Source of the DNA: Mycobacterium sp. E787
GTDB taxonomy: Bacteria; Actinomycetota; Actinomycetes; Mycobacteriales; Mycobacteriaceae
Reading direction: 5' to 3'
DNA length: 64,000 nucleotides
NCBI RefSeq assembly: GCF_001668725.1
Contig: NZ_LZKL01000064.1
Location: 62,001 to 126,000, forward strand
Below, piece by piece: positions 1 to 9,300 of this stretch. Position 1 is the first letter of the stretch. Each line of letters begins with the position of its first letter. Made by a program: the position numbers and the translations under genes. The notes below the pieces were generated by a model. The model was not told the origin of the DNA. It was given only the letters and a program-made list of their open reading frames with translations, and ran no database searches.

Positions 1-199
1 GTTCGTCGGCGAACAGCGACGGGCTCAGCAGTTCGGCGAGTTCGTAGGTGCTCACGTCGCCGGCCCGCATCCGGCTGACCGGAACATCGTCGGTGCCGGC
101 GCGTGCGCGCGCCGACCGCAGCACGTCGCCGACCGCCCGTTCGACCAGCAGTTCCTCGTCGCCCAGGACCAGGTGCAGGTGGTGCGCATCCTCGCTCAC
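1..199 (-). CDS. holA: DNA polymerase III delta subunit, N-terminal part (window edge)
   Basis: Leftward gene cut by the window start; about 66 N-terminal codons are visible. The reverse strand read from GTG at 199 gives [15 protein letters not shown] followed by an Arg/Ala-rich helix, the typical start of mycobacterial HolA, the clamp-loader delta subunit that opens the beta clamp in the replisome. The position beside comEC and comEA agrees with Rv2413c in M. tuberculosis. The GTG start is chosen by similarity; the ribosome binding site is weak, so the exact start is uncertain. The family call is inferred from a short stretch plus synteny. Confidence 0.82.
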   Translation of the reverse strand, partial: MSEDAHHLHLVLGDEELLVERAVGDVLRSARARAGTDDVPVSRMRAGDVSTYELAELLSPSLFADE

Positions 200-230
200 C
201 CCACGATGGTGTCACGTGGGTGCGACGGGT

Positions 231-340
231 TTGATGGTGGCGACCCGCAGCACCCGGCTACGCCGCGCTCGCGATCGCCACGAGGTTGATGGTGGCGACC
301 CGCAGCGCCCGGCTACGCCGCGCTCGCGATCGCCACGAGG
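231..340. repeat. Tandem duplication of a 55-bp unit at the comEC 3' end
   Basis: Two adjacent 55-bp units, 231-285 and 286-340, differ at a single base (A at 252, G at 307). The right-hand unit contains the last codons and TAG stop of comEC (313-315), so the leftover left-hand unit would encode the same C-terminal peptide (LVAIASAA then stop). A diverged copy lies at 37780-37826, downstream of another leftward gene. This looks like a dispersed mycobacterial intergenic element that duplicated in place. Confidence 0.85.
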
Positions 341-1866
341 CCCGAAATCGACCAGGCCAGCCACGACAGGACGACCGCCGACCCGGCGAGCCCGAGCGCC
401 CCACGAAACCAGCGCCGGCGCCACAGCAGCGCCGCCGCCAGAATCGCCAGCGCCGTGCCGGCGCCGACCACCACCACGCCGGGCGCACCGGCCGGCACGG
501 GCACCGTCGCCGCGGGCACGTCGGCCGACCACTGCGCCACGCGCAACACCCACCACAGTTCGGGCCCGCTGAACCGAATCAACAGCTGCGCACCGGCGGG
601 CCACAGCAGGCAGCCCACGGCCGCCGCGCTGCCGAGCACGGTGATCGGCGCTACCACGGGAGCCACCGCGAGGTTGGCCACCGCGGCCACCAGGCTGAAC
701 CGGCCCGAGATCCCCGCGACCAGCGGGGCGGTCACCACGTGGGCGGCGCACGCAACGGCGAACGCGTCCGCCAGCGGTTTGGGCCAGCCCCTGCCGACCA
801 GGCGCCGCGACCACGAGGGCGCGATGACGACCAGCGCGGCCGTCGCCAGCACCGACAGCGCAAAACCCACGTCGACGGCCAGATGCGGAGCGAGGGCCAG
901 CACGATCAGCACCGTGGCGGACAGTGCCGGAATCGCTTGCCGCCGGCGCGAAGACAGCATCCCGGTCAACGCGATCGCGCCCATCACCGCCGCGCGCAGG
1001 ACGCTCGCGGTCGGCTGCACGACGATGACGAACGCCACCAGGGCGACGGCCGCGAGCACGACGGCGGCGCGGGGGCCGATCAACCGCGCTGAGAACAGCA
1101 CCGCCGCGCACACGATCGTGACGTTGGCCCCGGACACCGCCGTCAGGTGCGTCATGCCCGCGGCCCGAAACTCCCGGCTGGTCTCGCTGGCGACCGCCGC
1201 GGTGTCGCCGAGGACCAGCGCCGGCAGCATCGCGGCCTCGTCCGCGGGCAGTGCGTCGCGGGCCGCGGCCGCGAACCGGCGGCGCACGGCGTGGGCGGCC
1301 CGCTGCACCGCACCCGCGGTCCCCATGGTCGGCCGGCCCGTCGCGTTGAGCACCGCGACCGTCAAGTCGCGGTGGCCCGGGCGGCTGATGCGGGCGGTGA
1401 AGCGCACCGGCTGTCCGACCATCAGGCCGCCGAAGTCCGACGCCCGGGCGAAGACGACCACCCTGCCGGACATCTCATCGTCACGCAGGCGCTGCAGGGT
1501 GGCGCGAAACATCAGCCGGCCGGAGCCCAGCGACAGCGCGGTCTCGGTCGGGGTGACCGTTACGGGGGCGGCCGTGCCGAACGCCGCAGTGATCGGGTGG
1601 CGACCTACCGCGTCGGCGCGCAGCGCGATCGCCAGCCCGAAACCGGCGCCCACCACGCCGATCGCCACCAGGCCCGCGCCGACCGCCGGAAGCCGCGGCG
1701 TCCGGCCGGAGCGGCGCGCGGCGTAACCGGCCGGCGCGCCCAGGGCGGCCAACACGAGGCAGCCGCACGCCACCACGCGCCCGACCGGCCACCAGATCCC
1801 GGCGGCGGTCACCATCCAGGCGGCGAGCGCCGGTGCCACCAGCCGCACATCGACGTGGCGGCGCAC
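313..1866 (-). CDS. comEC: ComEC/Rec2-family DNA-uptake channel-like membrane protein
   Basis: About 517 aa, very hydrophobic, with many predicted membrane segments. It contains the ComEC competence-domain region (HLTAVSGANVTIV near the middle) and aligns in length with Rv2414c (about 514 aa). In competent bacteria ComEC forms the inner-membrane channel for single-stranded DNA; no competence has been shown for most mycobacteria, so the role here is inferred from family. The GTG at 1866 lies 6 bases after the comEA stop (1872), which suggests translational coupling; an in-frame GTG at 1858 is an alternative. The longer open frame to 1977 overlaps comEA and is not needed. There is no obvious C-terminal metallo-beta-lactamase domain, so this is the short form. 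The 3' end lies inside a tandem repeat. Confidence 0.88.
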   Translation of the reverse strand: MRRHVDVRLVAPALAAWMVTAAGIWWPVGRVVACGCLVLAALGAPAGYAARRSGRTPRLPAVGAGLVAIGVVGAGFGLAIALRADAVGRHPITAAFGTAAPVTVTPTETALSLGSGRLMFRATLQRLRDDEMSGRVVVFARASDFGGLMVGQPVRFTARISRPGHRDLTVAVLNATGRPTMGTAGAVQRAAHAVRRRFAAAARDALPADEAAMLPALVLGDTAAVASETSREFRAAGMTHLTAVSGANVTIVCAAVLFSARLIGPRAAVVLAAVALVAFVIVVQPTASVLRAAVMGAIALTGMLSSRRRQAIPALSATVLIVLALAPHLAVDVGFALSVLATAALVVIAPSWSRRLVGRGWPKPLADAFAVACAAHVVTAPLVAGISGRFSLVAAVANLAVAPVVAPITVLGSAAAVGCLLWPAGAQLLIRFSGPELWWVLRVAQWSADVPAATVPVPAGAPGVVVVGAGTALAILAAALLWRRRWFRGALGLAGSAVVLSWLAWSISGLVAIASAA

Positions 1867-1871
1867 CGGTG

Positions 1872-2729
1872 TCAGACACGGACCAGCGGGCGCAGTTTCT
1901 CCAGCCGCGCCGGGCCGATGCCGTCGACGTCGGCGAGCTGGTCGACACTGGTGAACTTGCCGTTCGCCTGCCGCCACGCCACGATCGCGGCGGCGGTGAC
2001 CGGTCCCACGCCCGGCAGCGCGTCCAGCTGCTCGACGGTCGCCGTGTTGAGGTCGAGCACCTCACCCGGCTTCGGCTTCACCGTCCCCGAGCCCGGCCCC
2101 GGCGCCCCGGACGCAGGCGCGCTCCCGGAGGCCACCGAGCTGCCCAGCGCCGTCGGCTGCCCCGCCGCCGGAGCCAGGCCGACCACGATCTGCTCCCCGT
2201 CGCCCACCGGGCGGGCCATGTTGAGCCCGATGGTGTCGGCGCCGTTCACCGCGCCCCCGGCGGCCTGCAGCGCGTCGGCGATGCGAGCGCCGGGCGCCAG
2301 GGTCACCAAACCCGGGGTGTGCACGAGGCCGACGACGCTCACCACCACAGGTCGGTCGGGCGCGGCCGGCTGGCCGGCACCCGGGCTCGCCGAGGATCTC
2401 GCGCCGGCGGTGGCGGCCTTGTCCACGGGTGGCAGCTTGGCCGACATCACCGGCGCGGGGCGGTCGCGGATCAGGGTGAACACCGTCACCAGCACGGCCA
2501 GCGCAGCCACGACCGCCAGCGCGATCGCACCGGCGCGGCCGGGGTCGGCGCGCATCTTCGCCAGCCACCCGCGGCCCTCTCCCGCATCCGGAACCCACCG
2601 CGGCAGCAGCGAATTCTGGTCATCCTGGATCTCGGGGTCCGATCCGTCCGCGGCCCCGGTGTCCGAATCGGCCTCTGGGTCCGCTCCGAGCCTGCGTTGC
2701 AGGCGCGCGGCGGGCAGTTCTGTTCGCAT
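1872..2729 (-). CDS. comEA: ComEA-like membrane-anchored DNA-binding protein
   Basis: About 285 aa. After a polar N-terminus (residues 1-60) there is one transmembrane segment (about 65-87), then a SLBB-like region with the motif PVVVSVVGLVHTPGLVTL, a Pro/Gly/Ser linker, and a C-terminal helix-hairpin-helix pair (LNTATVEQLDALPGVG and FTSVDQLADVDGIG). This is the classic ComEA layout for binding double-stranded DNA outside the membrane and passing it to ComEC. It corresponds to Rv2415c. It is first in the leftward comEA-comEC-holA group. The ATG at 2729 is preferred over the longer frame to 2954 because the sequence upstream of it does not resemble the family. Confidence 0.9.
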   Translation of the reverse strand: MRTELPAARLQRRLGADPEADSDTGAADGSDPEIQDDQNSLLPRWVPDAGEGRGWLAKMRADPGRAGAIALAVVAALAVLVTVFTLIRDRPAPVMSAKLPPVDKAATAGARSSASPGAGQPAAPDRPVVVSVVGLVHTPGLVTLAPGARIADALQAAGGAVNGADTIGLNMARPVGDGEQIVVGLAPAAGQPTALGSSVASGSAPASGAPGPGSGTVKPKPGEVLDLNTATVEQLDALPGVGPVTAAAIVAWRQANGKFTSVDQLADVDGIGPARLEKLRPLVRV

Positions 2730-2878
2730 GCGCCGACCGTAGGCGCGTCGACCGCCGAAACGGCCGTGCGACGGTGTGTACCGCGCCCGGCTGTGGAGCG
2801 AGGCGGGGCTGTGCAATACGCGGGCGCCGGGGGTGTCCGCCAGGTTTGGCGTCCGCATGCGGGGGTAGCCAGCCGCGT

Positions 2879-3289
2879 ATGAGCACGGAGGCAAAGCCGA
2901 CGTCCGACGCCTCGATCGGCGAGCTGATGAGTCAGCTTTCGTCGCAGCTGTCACGGCTGGTTCGCGACGAAATGCAGTTGGCGCAGAAGGAAATCGAACG
3001 ATCGGCGAAACACGCGGGCGTTGGCGCGGGACTGTTCGGTGCGGCCGGGATACTCGCGCTATCGGGCCTTGCCAGCCTGATCGCGGCGGCCATTGCCGCG
3101 GTGGCGCTGGCCGTGCCGGTGTGGGCGGCCGCCCTGATCGTCGGCGCGGCGTTGTTCGCCGCGGCCGGGGCGGCGACGCTGCTCAGTAAGCACCAGGTCG
3201 AAGAGGTCGCACCGGCGGCGCCCCTCACCGTCGCCAATGTCAAGAAAGACGTCCAGAAAGTGAAGGACGCCCGCCATGACCCGAGCTGA
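2879..3289 (+). CDS. Phage-holin-superfamily (DUF1469-like) membrane protein
   Basis: 136 aa. The N-terminus is an amphipathic, charged helix (GELMSQLSSQLSRLVRDEMQ), followed by two long hydrophobic segments (about residues 47-105) and a charged tail. This matches the actinobacterial putative holin family found in ordinary chromosomes, not in phage. The function is unknown; an envelope role is inferred from the topology. The gene overlaps the next one (DUF3618) by 14 bases, a pairing common in actinobacteria. It diverges from comEA. There is no sign of prophage genes nearby. Confidence 0.8.
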   Translation: MSTEAKPTSDASIGELMSQLSSQLSRLVRDEMQLAQKEIERSAKHAGVGAGLFGAAGILALSGLASLIAAAIAAVALAVPVWAAALIVGAALFAAAGAATLLSKHQVEEVAPAAPLTVANVKKDVQKVKDARHDPS

Positions 3290-3524
3290 ACGGCCACGGG
3301 GTCCCGGCACCCCCGCAGTCGGGCCTGACGCCAGCATCCATGACCTGCAGGCCGACATCGAGCAGACGCGCGAGCAACTCGGCGCCACCGTCGAAGCGAT
3401 CGCCGGCAAGGCCGACAAGGCGAGGTCCGCGGCATCGCGCCTGGCGATAGCGGCCGTCCTCGGCGGGATCACGATCACCTGCTTTGCCTGGTGGCGGCGC
3501 CGGCGGGGGACAGCCCCGCGGTGA
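3276..3524 (+). CDS. DUF3618 family small membrane protein
   Basis: 82 aa. The helix DIEQTREQLGATVEAIAGKAD is the DUF3618 signature, followed by one transmembrane segment (about residues 54-72) and a very basic C-terminus (WWRRRRG). Its start lies inside the 3' end of the holin-like gene, so the two are almost certainly co-translated. DUF3618 proteins have no established biochemical function. They are small single-pass proteins that usually sit beside DUF1469/holin-like genes, exactly as here. Confidence 0.82.
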   Translation: MTRAERPRGPGTPAVGPDASIHDLQADIEQTREQLGATVEAIAGKADKARSAASRLAIAAVLGGITITCFAWWRRRRGTAPR

Positions 3525-3650
3525 CGGGGCTGCGCCCCGCGCCCCCGATTAAAGTTGAATGGCGTTCTGCGCTTAACGTGCAGGACGAGACCCCCGGTCC
3601 CCCGCTGACAGCTGCGCCCCTCCGGTGGTCCCCGACGACAGGAGGCTGCC

Positions 3651-4820
3651 ATGCAGTTGGCACTCACACCGGAGGAAGCCGCGTTCCGCGATGAGCTCCG
3701 CACCTTCTACACCACGAAGATCCCCGAGGAGCTGCGCGAGCGGGTGCGCGCGGGCTCGGCGTCGGTGCGCCGCGAGGACATCGTCACCAGCCACAAGATC
3801 CTGCACGAGCACGGCCTCGCGGTGCCGAGTTGGCCCGTCGAATGGGGTGGCAAGGACTGGACGCCCACCCAGCACCAGATCTGGGCCGACGAAATGCAAC
3901 TGGCGTGCGTGCCCGAGCCGCTGAACTTCAACACCAAGATGGTCGGGCCGGTGATCGCCGAATTCGGTTCCGAGGAGATCAAACAACGGTTCCTGCCGCC
4001 GACGGCCAGCCTCGACATCTGGTGGTGCCAGGGATTCTCGGAGCCCGAGGCCGGCTCGGACCTGGCGTCCCTGCGCACCACGGCGGTCCGGGACGGCGAC
4101 AGTTACATCGTCAACGGACAGAAGACCTGGACGACGCTGGGCCAGTACGCGGACTGGATTTTCTGCCTGGTGCGCACCGACCCGCAGGCCCCCAAGCGCC
4201 AGGCCGGCATCTCGTTTCTGCTCTTCGACATGAAGACGCCGGGCATAACGCTGCGGCCCATCAAGACCATCGACGGCGGCCAGGAGATCAACGAATTGTT
4301 CTTCTCCGACGTCCGGGTGCCCGCCAATCAGCTTGTCGGACAAGAGAATCAGGGCTGGACCTACGCGAAGTTCCTGCTGGGCAACGAGCGCACCGGCATC
4401 GCCGGCGTCGGACGGACCAAGGTGCGCCTCGCCGAAGTGAAGAAGCGCGCCGCCGAAACCGGGCTGCTCGACGATCCCCTGTTCGCGGCGCGGCTCGCCG
4501 AGGCCGAGAACGAGGTGCTGGCGCTGGAACTCACGCAGTCGCGGGTCGTCTCGGACTCCGCCGACGGGCAGCCCAACCCGGCGTCCTCGGTGCTCAAGCT
4601 TCGCGGCAGCCAGCTGCAGCAGATCGCCACCGAGCTGCTCGTCGAGGTGGCCGGTCCCGACGCGCTCCCCGCCGACGGTGACGGAGCGATCCAGATCGCG
4701 TCTCCCGAATGGGCGCAACACAGCGCGCCGCACTACCTCAACTACCGCAAGACGACGATCTACGGCGGCAGCAGCGAGGTGCAGCGCAACATCATCGCGT
4801 CCACCATTCTGGGATTGTGA
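3651..4820 (+). CDS. fadE: Acyl-CoA dehydrogenase, canonical subunit of a FadE pair
   Basis: 389 aa, a full-length FAD-dependent acyl-CoA dehydrogenase. Seen directly: the first family signature near residue 130 (GFSEPEAGSD) and the C-terminal signature YGGSSEVQRN near residue 375. The start is fixed by a strong Shine-Dalgarno (AGGAGG) 6 bases before the ATG. A second, less canonical FadE follows 8 bases downstream. In mycobacteria such pairs often form alpha2-beta2 heterotetramers that dehydrogenate steroid side chains or unusual acyl-CoAs. The substrate cannot be read from sequence. Its location beside the polyketide locus makes lipid remodelling possible, but that link is inference. Confidence 0.9.
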   Translation: MQLALTPEEAAFRDELRTFYTTKIPEELRERVRAGSASVRREDIVTSHKILHEHGLAVPSWPVEWGGKDWTPTQHQIWADEMQLACVPEPLNFNTKMVGPVIAEFGSEEIKQRFLPPTASLDIWWCQGFSEPEAGSDLASLRTTAVRDGDSYIVNGQKTWTTLGQYADWIFCLVRTDPQAPKRQAGISFLLFDMKTPGITLRPIKTIDGGQEINELFFSDVRVPANQLVGQENQGWTYAKFLLGNERTGIAGVGRTKVRLAEVKKRAAETGLLDDPLFAARLAEAENEVLALELTQSRVVSDSADGQPNPASSVLKLRGSQLQQIATELLVEVAGPDALPADGDGAIQIASPEWAQHSAPHYLNYRKTTIYGGSSEVQRNIIASTILGL

Positions 4821-4827
4821 GGCAGCA

Positions 4828-5934
4828 ATGGACTTTCAGTTGAGCGACGAGCAGGCCCTGCTCCGCGACACCACCCGCGACCTCCTGTCGCGCACCTACG
4901 ACCCGGAGAGCCGCAACAAGGTGATCGGCTCCGAGCTCGGCTGGAGCCGTGACGTCTGGAGCCAGCTCGCCGACACCGGGATCCTGGGGCTCGGGTTCGA
5001 GCCGGACGAGGCGGGTCAGATCGAGATCATGGTGGTGCTCACCGAGGTCGGCCGCCGGTTGGCCCCCGAACCGATCCTGCACGGCGCGCTCGCGCCGGGC
5101 GCGCTGATCGCCGAGCTGGGCAGCGACGCCCAGAAACAACAGCTCGACGAGGTCGCGGCCGGGCAACGCCTGCTCGCCTTCGCGCACCTGGAACCCGGCC
5201 AGCGCACGCCCACCGCCGCGGTGACGACTCGGGCCGTGCCGCAAGGCGATTCGTGGGCGCTGACCGGACGCAAGAACCCGGTGCTGGCCGGCGACTCCGC
5301 CGACGCGCTGGTAGTCAGCGCCGCGTTGCCGGACGGCGGGACCGGCCTGTTCCTGGTCGAGGCGGCCGCCTTGCGACGGCACCCCTACCGCACGTTCGAC
5401 GGTCAGCGCGGCGCCCAGATCGACCTGGACGCCGCGACCGCCGAACCCCTCGGCGAAGCGGTCGATGTCTCGCTTGCCATCCGGAACGCCGTCATCCGCA
5501 TCCAGTCGGCGTTGTGCGCCGAAGCCGTCGGGGCGATGGAGGAGGCGCTGCGCCTGACCACCGATTACCTCAAGACGCGTAAGCAATTCGGCGTCACGCT
5601 GAACAAGTTCCAGGCGCTCACCCAGCGGGCCGCCGACATGTACGTGTCGCTGGAAGTGGCGCGCAGCATGAGCTTCTACGCCGCGTTGTCGATCGCCGAC
5701 GGCAACCTGGACCCGCTGATCGCGTCACGCGCCAAGGTGCAGATCGGCCGGTCCGGCCGGCACATCGCGCAGGAATCGATCCAGATGCACGGCGGAATCG
5801 GCGTGACCGCGGAGTATCCGGTCAGCCACTACGCCGCACGGCTCACCGCGATCGAGCACACCCTGGGCACCTCCAGCGACCACCTGCACAACCTGATCGA
5901 CCACCTCGGCGACTACGACCTGGCCCGGCTGTAG
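4828..5934 (+). CDS. fadE: Acyl-CoA dehydrogenase, divergent partner subunit
   Basis: 368 aa; the ATG at 4828 has GAGG 6-10 bases upstream and lies 8 bases after the first fadE. The fold is recognisable (RKQFGVTLNKFQ, QMHGGIGVTAEYP), but both classical signatures are degraded: the first reads HLEPGQRTPTAA where GxSEPxAGSD is expected, and the C-terminus has HTLGTSSDHLHN instead of YGGSSEVQR. That is the usual pattern for the second subunit of mycobacterial FadE heterotetramers, where the pair shares active sites. It is therefore likely an obligate partner of the upstream FadE, not an independent enzyme. A 3-base gap to the next gene suggests a three-gene operon. Confidence 0.88.
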   Translation: MDFQLSDEQALLRDTTRDLLSRTYDPESRNKVIGSELGWSRDVWSQLADTGILGLGFEPDEAGQIEIMVVLTEVGRRLAPEPILHGALAPGALIAELGSDAQKQQLDEVAAGQRLLAFAHLEPGQRTPTAAVTTRAVPQGDSWALTGRKNPVLAGDSADALVVSAALPDGGTGLFLVEAAALRRHPYRTFDGQRGAQIDLDAATAEPLGEAVDVSLAIRNAVIRIQSALCAEAVGAMEEALRLTTDYLKTRKQFGVTLNKFQALTQRAADMYVSLEVARSMSFYAALSIADGNLDPLIASRAKVQIGRSGRHIAQESIQMHGGIGVTAEYPVSHYAARLTAIEHTLGTSSDHLHNLIDHLGDYDLARL

Positions 5935-5937
5935 CTC

Positions 5938-6369
5938 ATGGCCGAGCCCGCGAAACTGACGGAGCGGGTGGTCGGGTTCCTCTCGCAAGGCACGCGCACC
6001 GGCATGCTCGGTTACGTCGCCGCCGACGGCCGGCCGCTGGTGGCGCCGGTGTGGTTTGTGGTCGACGATGGCCAGCTGGTGTTCACCACCGGCCGGGACA
6101 CCTCGAAAGGCCGTGCGCTGAAACGTGATTCGCGGGTCGTGATGTGCGTCGACGATCCGCATCCGCCGTACTCGTTCGTCCAGGTCCAGGGCCTGGCGTC
6201 GGTGGGCGAGGACGCCCGCGACGTGCTGGACGTCGCGACGCGCACCGGTGCGCGCTACATGGGCGCCGAGCGCGCCGAGGAGTTCGGCCGCCGCAACGCG
6301 GTTCCCGGCGAGCTGGTGGTGCGGGTGCGCCCGACGAAGGTCATCGCCGGATTCGACATCAGCGACTGA
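5938..6369 (+). CDS. PPOX-class split-barrel flavin/F420 oxidoreductase
   Basis: 143 aa single-domain split beta-barrel protein of the pyridoxamine 5'-phosphate oxidase-like clan. The motifs GMLGYVAADGRPLVAPVWFV and the following SKGRALKRDSRVVMCVDD are typical of the F420-dependent class common in mycobacteria. It starts 3 bases after the second fadE and is probably co-transcribed with the pair. Its stop lies only 13 bases from the convergent PKS stop. Such proteins reduce or bind F420 or FMN substrates; the specific substrate is unknown. Confidence 0.82.
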   Translation: MAEPAKLTERVVGFLSQGTRTGMLGYVAADGRPLVAPVWFVVDDGQLVFTTGRDTSKGRALKRDSRVVMCVDDPHPPYSFVQVQGLASVGEDARDVLDVATRTGARYMGAERAEEFGRRNAVPGELVVRVRPTKVIAGFDISD

Positions 6370-6382
6370 CCCAAGCCGGGCG

Positions 6383-9300
6383 TCAGCTCGACTGTGCCCC
6401 CGCCGCCGATTCGGGGCTCGACTCCGCCTGCGCCGCAGGGGCTTCCGGCTCGGCCGCCTCCGCTTGCGGCTCGGCCGCCTCCGCTTGCGGCTCAGCCGCC
6501 TCCGCTTCGGGCTCGGCCGCCTCCGTTTCCGGCCCGGCCGCCGCGGGTTCCGCCTTGGCCGAGTCGGACTCCGGCAGCTGACCGGCGAGGTACTCGGCGA
6601 GTCCCCCGATGGTCGGATAGTCGAAGACCGCGGTTGCATTGATCGTGAACGCGCCACCGAACTGGCTGTGCAACCGGTTGCGGAGTTCGACCGCCATCAG
6701 CGAATCCGTGCCCAGGTCCAAGAACCGACTGGTCGCCGCGGGCGGTTGCGCGAGCCGCAGGAAGCCCTGCACTTCGCGCTGCAGGAATTCGGTGATGAAA
6801 CCGGCGCGCTGCGCCACCGGTATCTCCTGCAGCTGCCGGAGCAACTCGCTGTCGCCGGCGGCCTCCGTGGCGGCGCTGGGCAGCACGAGGTCGAGAATCG
6901 GTGGGCGGGAACTGCCCAGCACCTTCGCGGCACGCTGCCAGTTGGCCTTGATCACGGTCGCCTGCGCGGACCCGTTGGCGACCGCCTCGGCCAGCGCGCT
7001 CAGCGCCGCCGACGGCTCCAGCGGAATGAGGCCTTGCGCACTGATATTGGCGCGCGCGGCCTCCGACGAGGCCATGCCGCCCTTGGCCCAGGGACCGAAG
7101 TTGACGCCGGTCGCCGGCAGGCCGTGCGCCTGTCGTTCCGCGACCAGCCCGTCGAGCAGCGCGTTGGCCGTCGAGTAGTTGGCCTGGCCCGGCGAACCGA
7201 GCAGGCTGGACACCGACGACGACACGATGAAGAAGTCGAGATCGTCTTCCCGAGTCAACCGGTCCAGGTAGCACGCGCCGAACGCCTTGGGCGCCAACGT
7301 CGTCCGGAAGCGCTCCAGGCTCTGCTGGGCCAGCAGCGCGTCGTCGAGCACACCCGCCAGATGCACCACTCCCCCGAGCGGCGGCAACTCCGCGCGGATC
7401 CGGGCCAGCAGCTCCTCGACCTGCGCCTCGTCGCCGACGTCGGCCGCGAAGGTGTGGACGCGGCACCGGTAACGCTCGGTGATGTCGTCGATCGCCCGCT
7501 GCGCGTCCGGGTCGGGCGCGCGCCGGCTGGTCAACACGATGTCACCCGCGCCGAGTTGGGCCAGATACGACGCCGTGTGCAGGCCGATCGCGCCGAGCCC
7601 ACCGGTGACCAGATAGCTCCGATCACCGCGCGGATGCAGCGGATTCGGCATCCGCAGCACGATCTTGCCGATATGGCGCGCCTGCTGCATGCGGCGAAAC
7701 GCCGTCTTCGCCTCCGTGAGCGGGTAGATCTCGGCGGGCAGCGGGGTCCACTCGCCCCTGGCCAACCCGTCGGACACCTCGCCCAGCAAGCCGCGGATGC
7801 GCTCGGGCTCTTGGAAGGTGACCGTGTCCAGCGCGACGATCTCGTAGGCGATGTCGGGACGGGCCGCCGCCATCTGCTCGTGCGTCCAGATGTCCCGCTT
7901 GGCGATCTCGGCGAACCGGCCGTTCTGGGCGGTGGCCCGCACGGTCGCCTCGACGAAGCCCTCGTTGGTCAGGCTGTTGAGCACCACGTCGACGCCGGCG
8001 CCGTCGGTGTCGGCGAGGATCTGATCGGCGAAATCCGTACTGCGCGAATCGTAGACATATTCGACACCCAACTTGCGCAGTGTCGCGCGCTTGTAGGTGC
8101 TCGCCGTGGCGAAGACGGTCGCACCGTGCTGCTGCGCCAGCTGGATGGCGGCCAACCCGACGCCACCGCTGGCGGCGTGGATGAGCACCCGGTCACCGGG
8201 CTTCAGCTGCGCCCAGTCGAAGGCGAGCCGGGCCGTCAGCGCCGCGGCGGGAATGGTCGCGGCGTCCACCGCGCTCACCCGGGCGGGAACCGGCGCCACC
8301 AACTGGGCGGGCACGTTGAACCGGCTGGCGAACGCGCCCTGCATGAAGCCGTAGACGCGCTGGCCGACCTCGAGTCCGGTGACGCCGCTTCCCAATTGGG
8401 TTACGGTGCCGGCGAAGTCGCCGCCGATCGGACCCGGATCACCCGGGTAGAGGCCCAACACGTTGAGCACATCCCGGAAGTTCAACCCGGCGGCCTCGAC
8501 CCGGACCTGCACATAGCCATCGTCCGGCGGCGGCACCTCCGCCTCGGTCAGGCGCAGGTTGTCGATCGCGCCTCGTTCGGTGGGCGCCAGCACGTAATCG
8601 GCTGCCCGCGGCACCGCGAGGTGACCGCTGCGCGACCACTGCAGCAACCGGGACGCCAAGAATTTGCCTTGGCGCACAGCGAGTTCGGGTTCGTCAATCG
8701 GTTCACCGAGCAAGCCGGCCAGCGCGCGCACGGCCTGCTCCGATCCGTCGCAGTCGACCAACCTGCAGCGCAGACCGGGCTCCTCGTTGACGATGGTCCG
8801 GCCCAGCCCCCACAGTGCCGCTTGCACCGGGTCGACCGGCTCGCCGGACTCGGTCGCCACGGCCCGTTCGGTGACGATCCACAGCCCGCCGGGCAGTTTC
8901 ACCGCCCCGTCACCCTGCAGGGTGTGCACGGCACTGAGCAGCTGCGCGATCTCGGTCTCCAGTCGCGCGACGGATTCGGCGCCCGACTCCCCGGCGCCGG
9001 CTCCGGTGGCGCGCCAGACGATGCCGGAGAACGGCATGCCCCGCTCGTGAGCCTGTGCCAACAGCTGTCCCAACGGCTCCGGGTCCGCATTCCTATCGAA
9101 CGAGACGCACCCCGGCACGGTGGCCGCGAGGTCCTCGAATCCGGCGATTAGCCAGGTGCCGATCGCGTTTGGGGCCCCCTCGCCATCGTCGCCCGATGCC
9201 GGCGGCGGCAGCTCGTGCCAGCCGAGGCTGTAGAGCAGCCGCGTGGCATCGCCGCCGAGCCCGCGCAGCAACGCCTCTCGGGGCGCGCGTTTGACAGTGA

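Noticed and set aside
231..340. CRISPR-like repeat pair
   Set aside because: Only two directly adjacent units, no spacers and no cas genes.
2879..3289. Prophage remnant because of the holin-like protein
   Set aside because: This family is common in ordinary actinobacterial chromosomes and no other phage gene, integrase or attachment site is seen.
6248..9151. Long rightward open frame of 967 codons opposite the PKS
   Set aside because: It is antisense to well-defined PKS domains, rich in Arg/Gly/Gln with no motif, and is the expected result of high GC at third codon positions.
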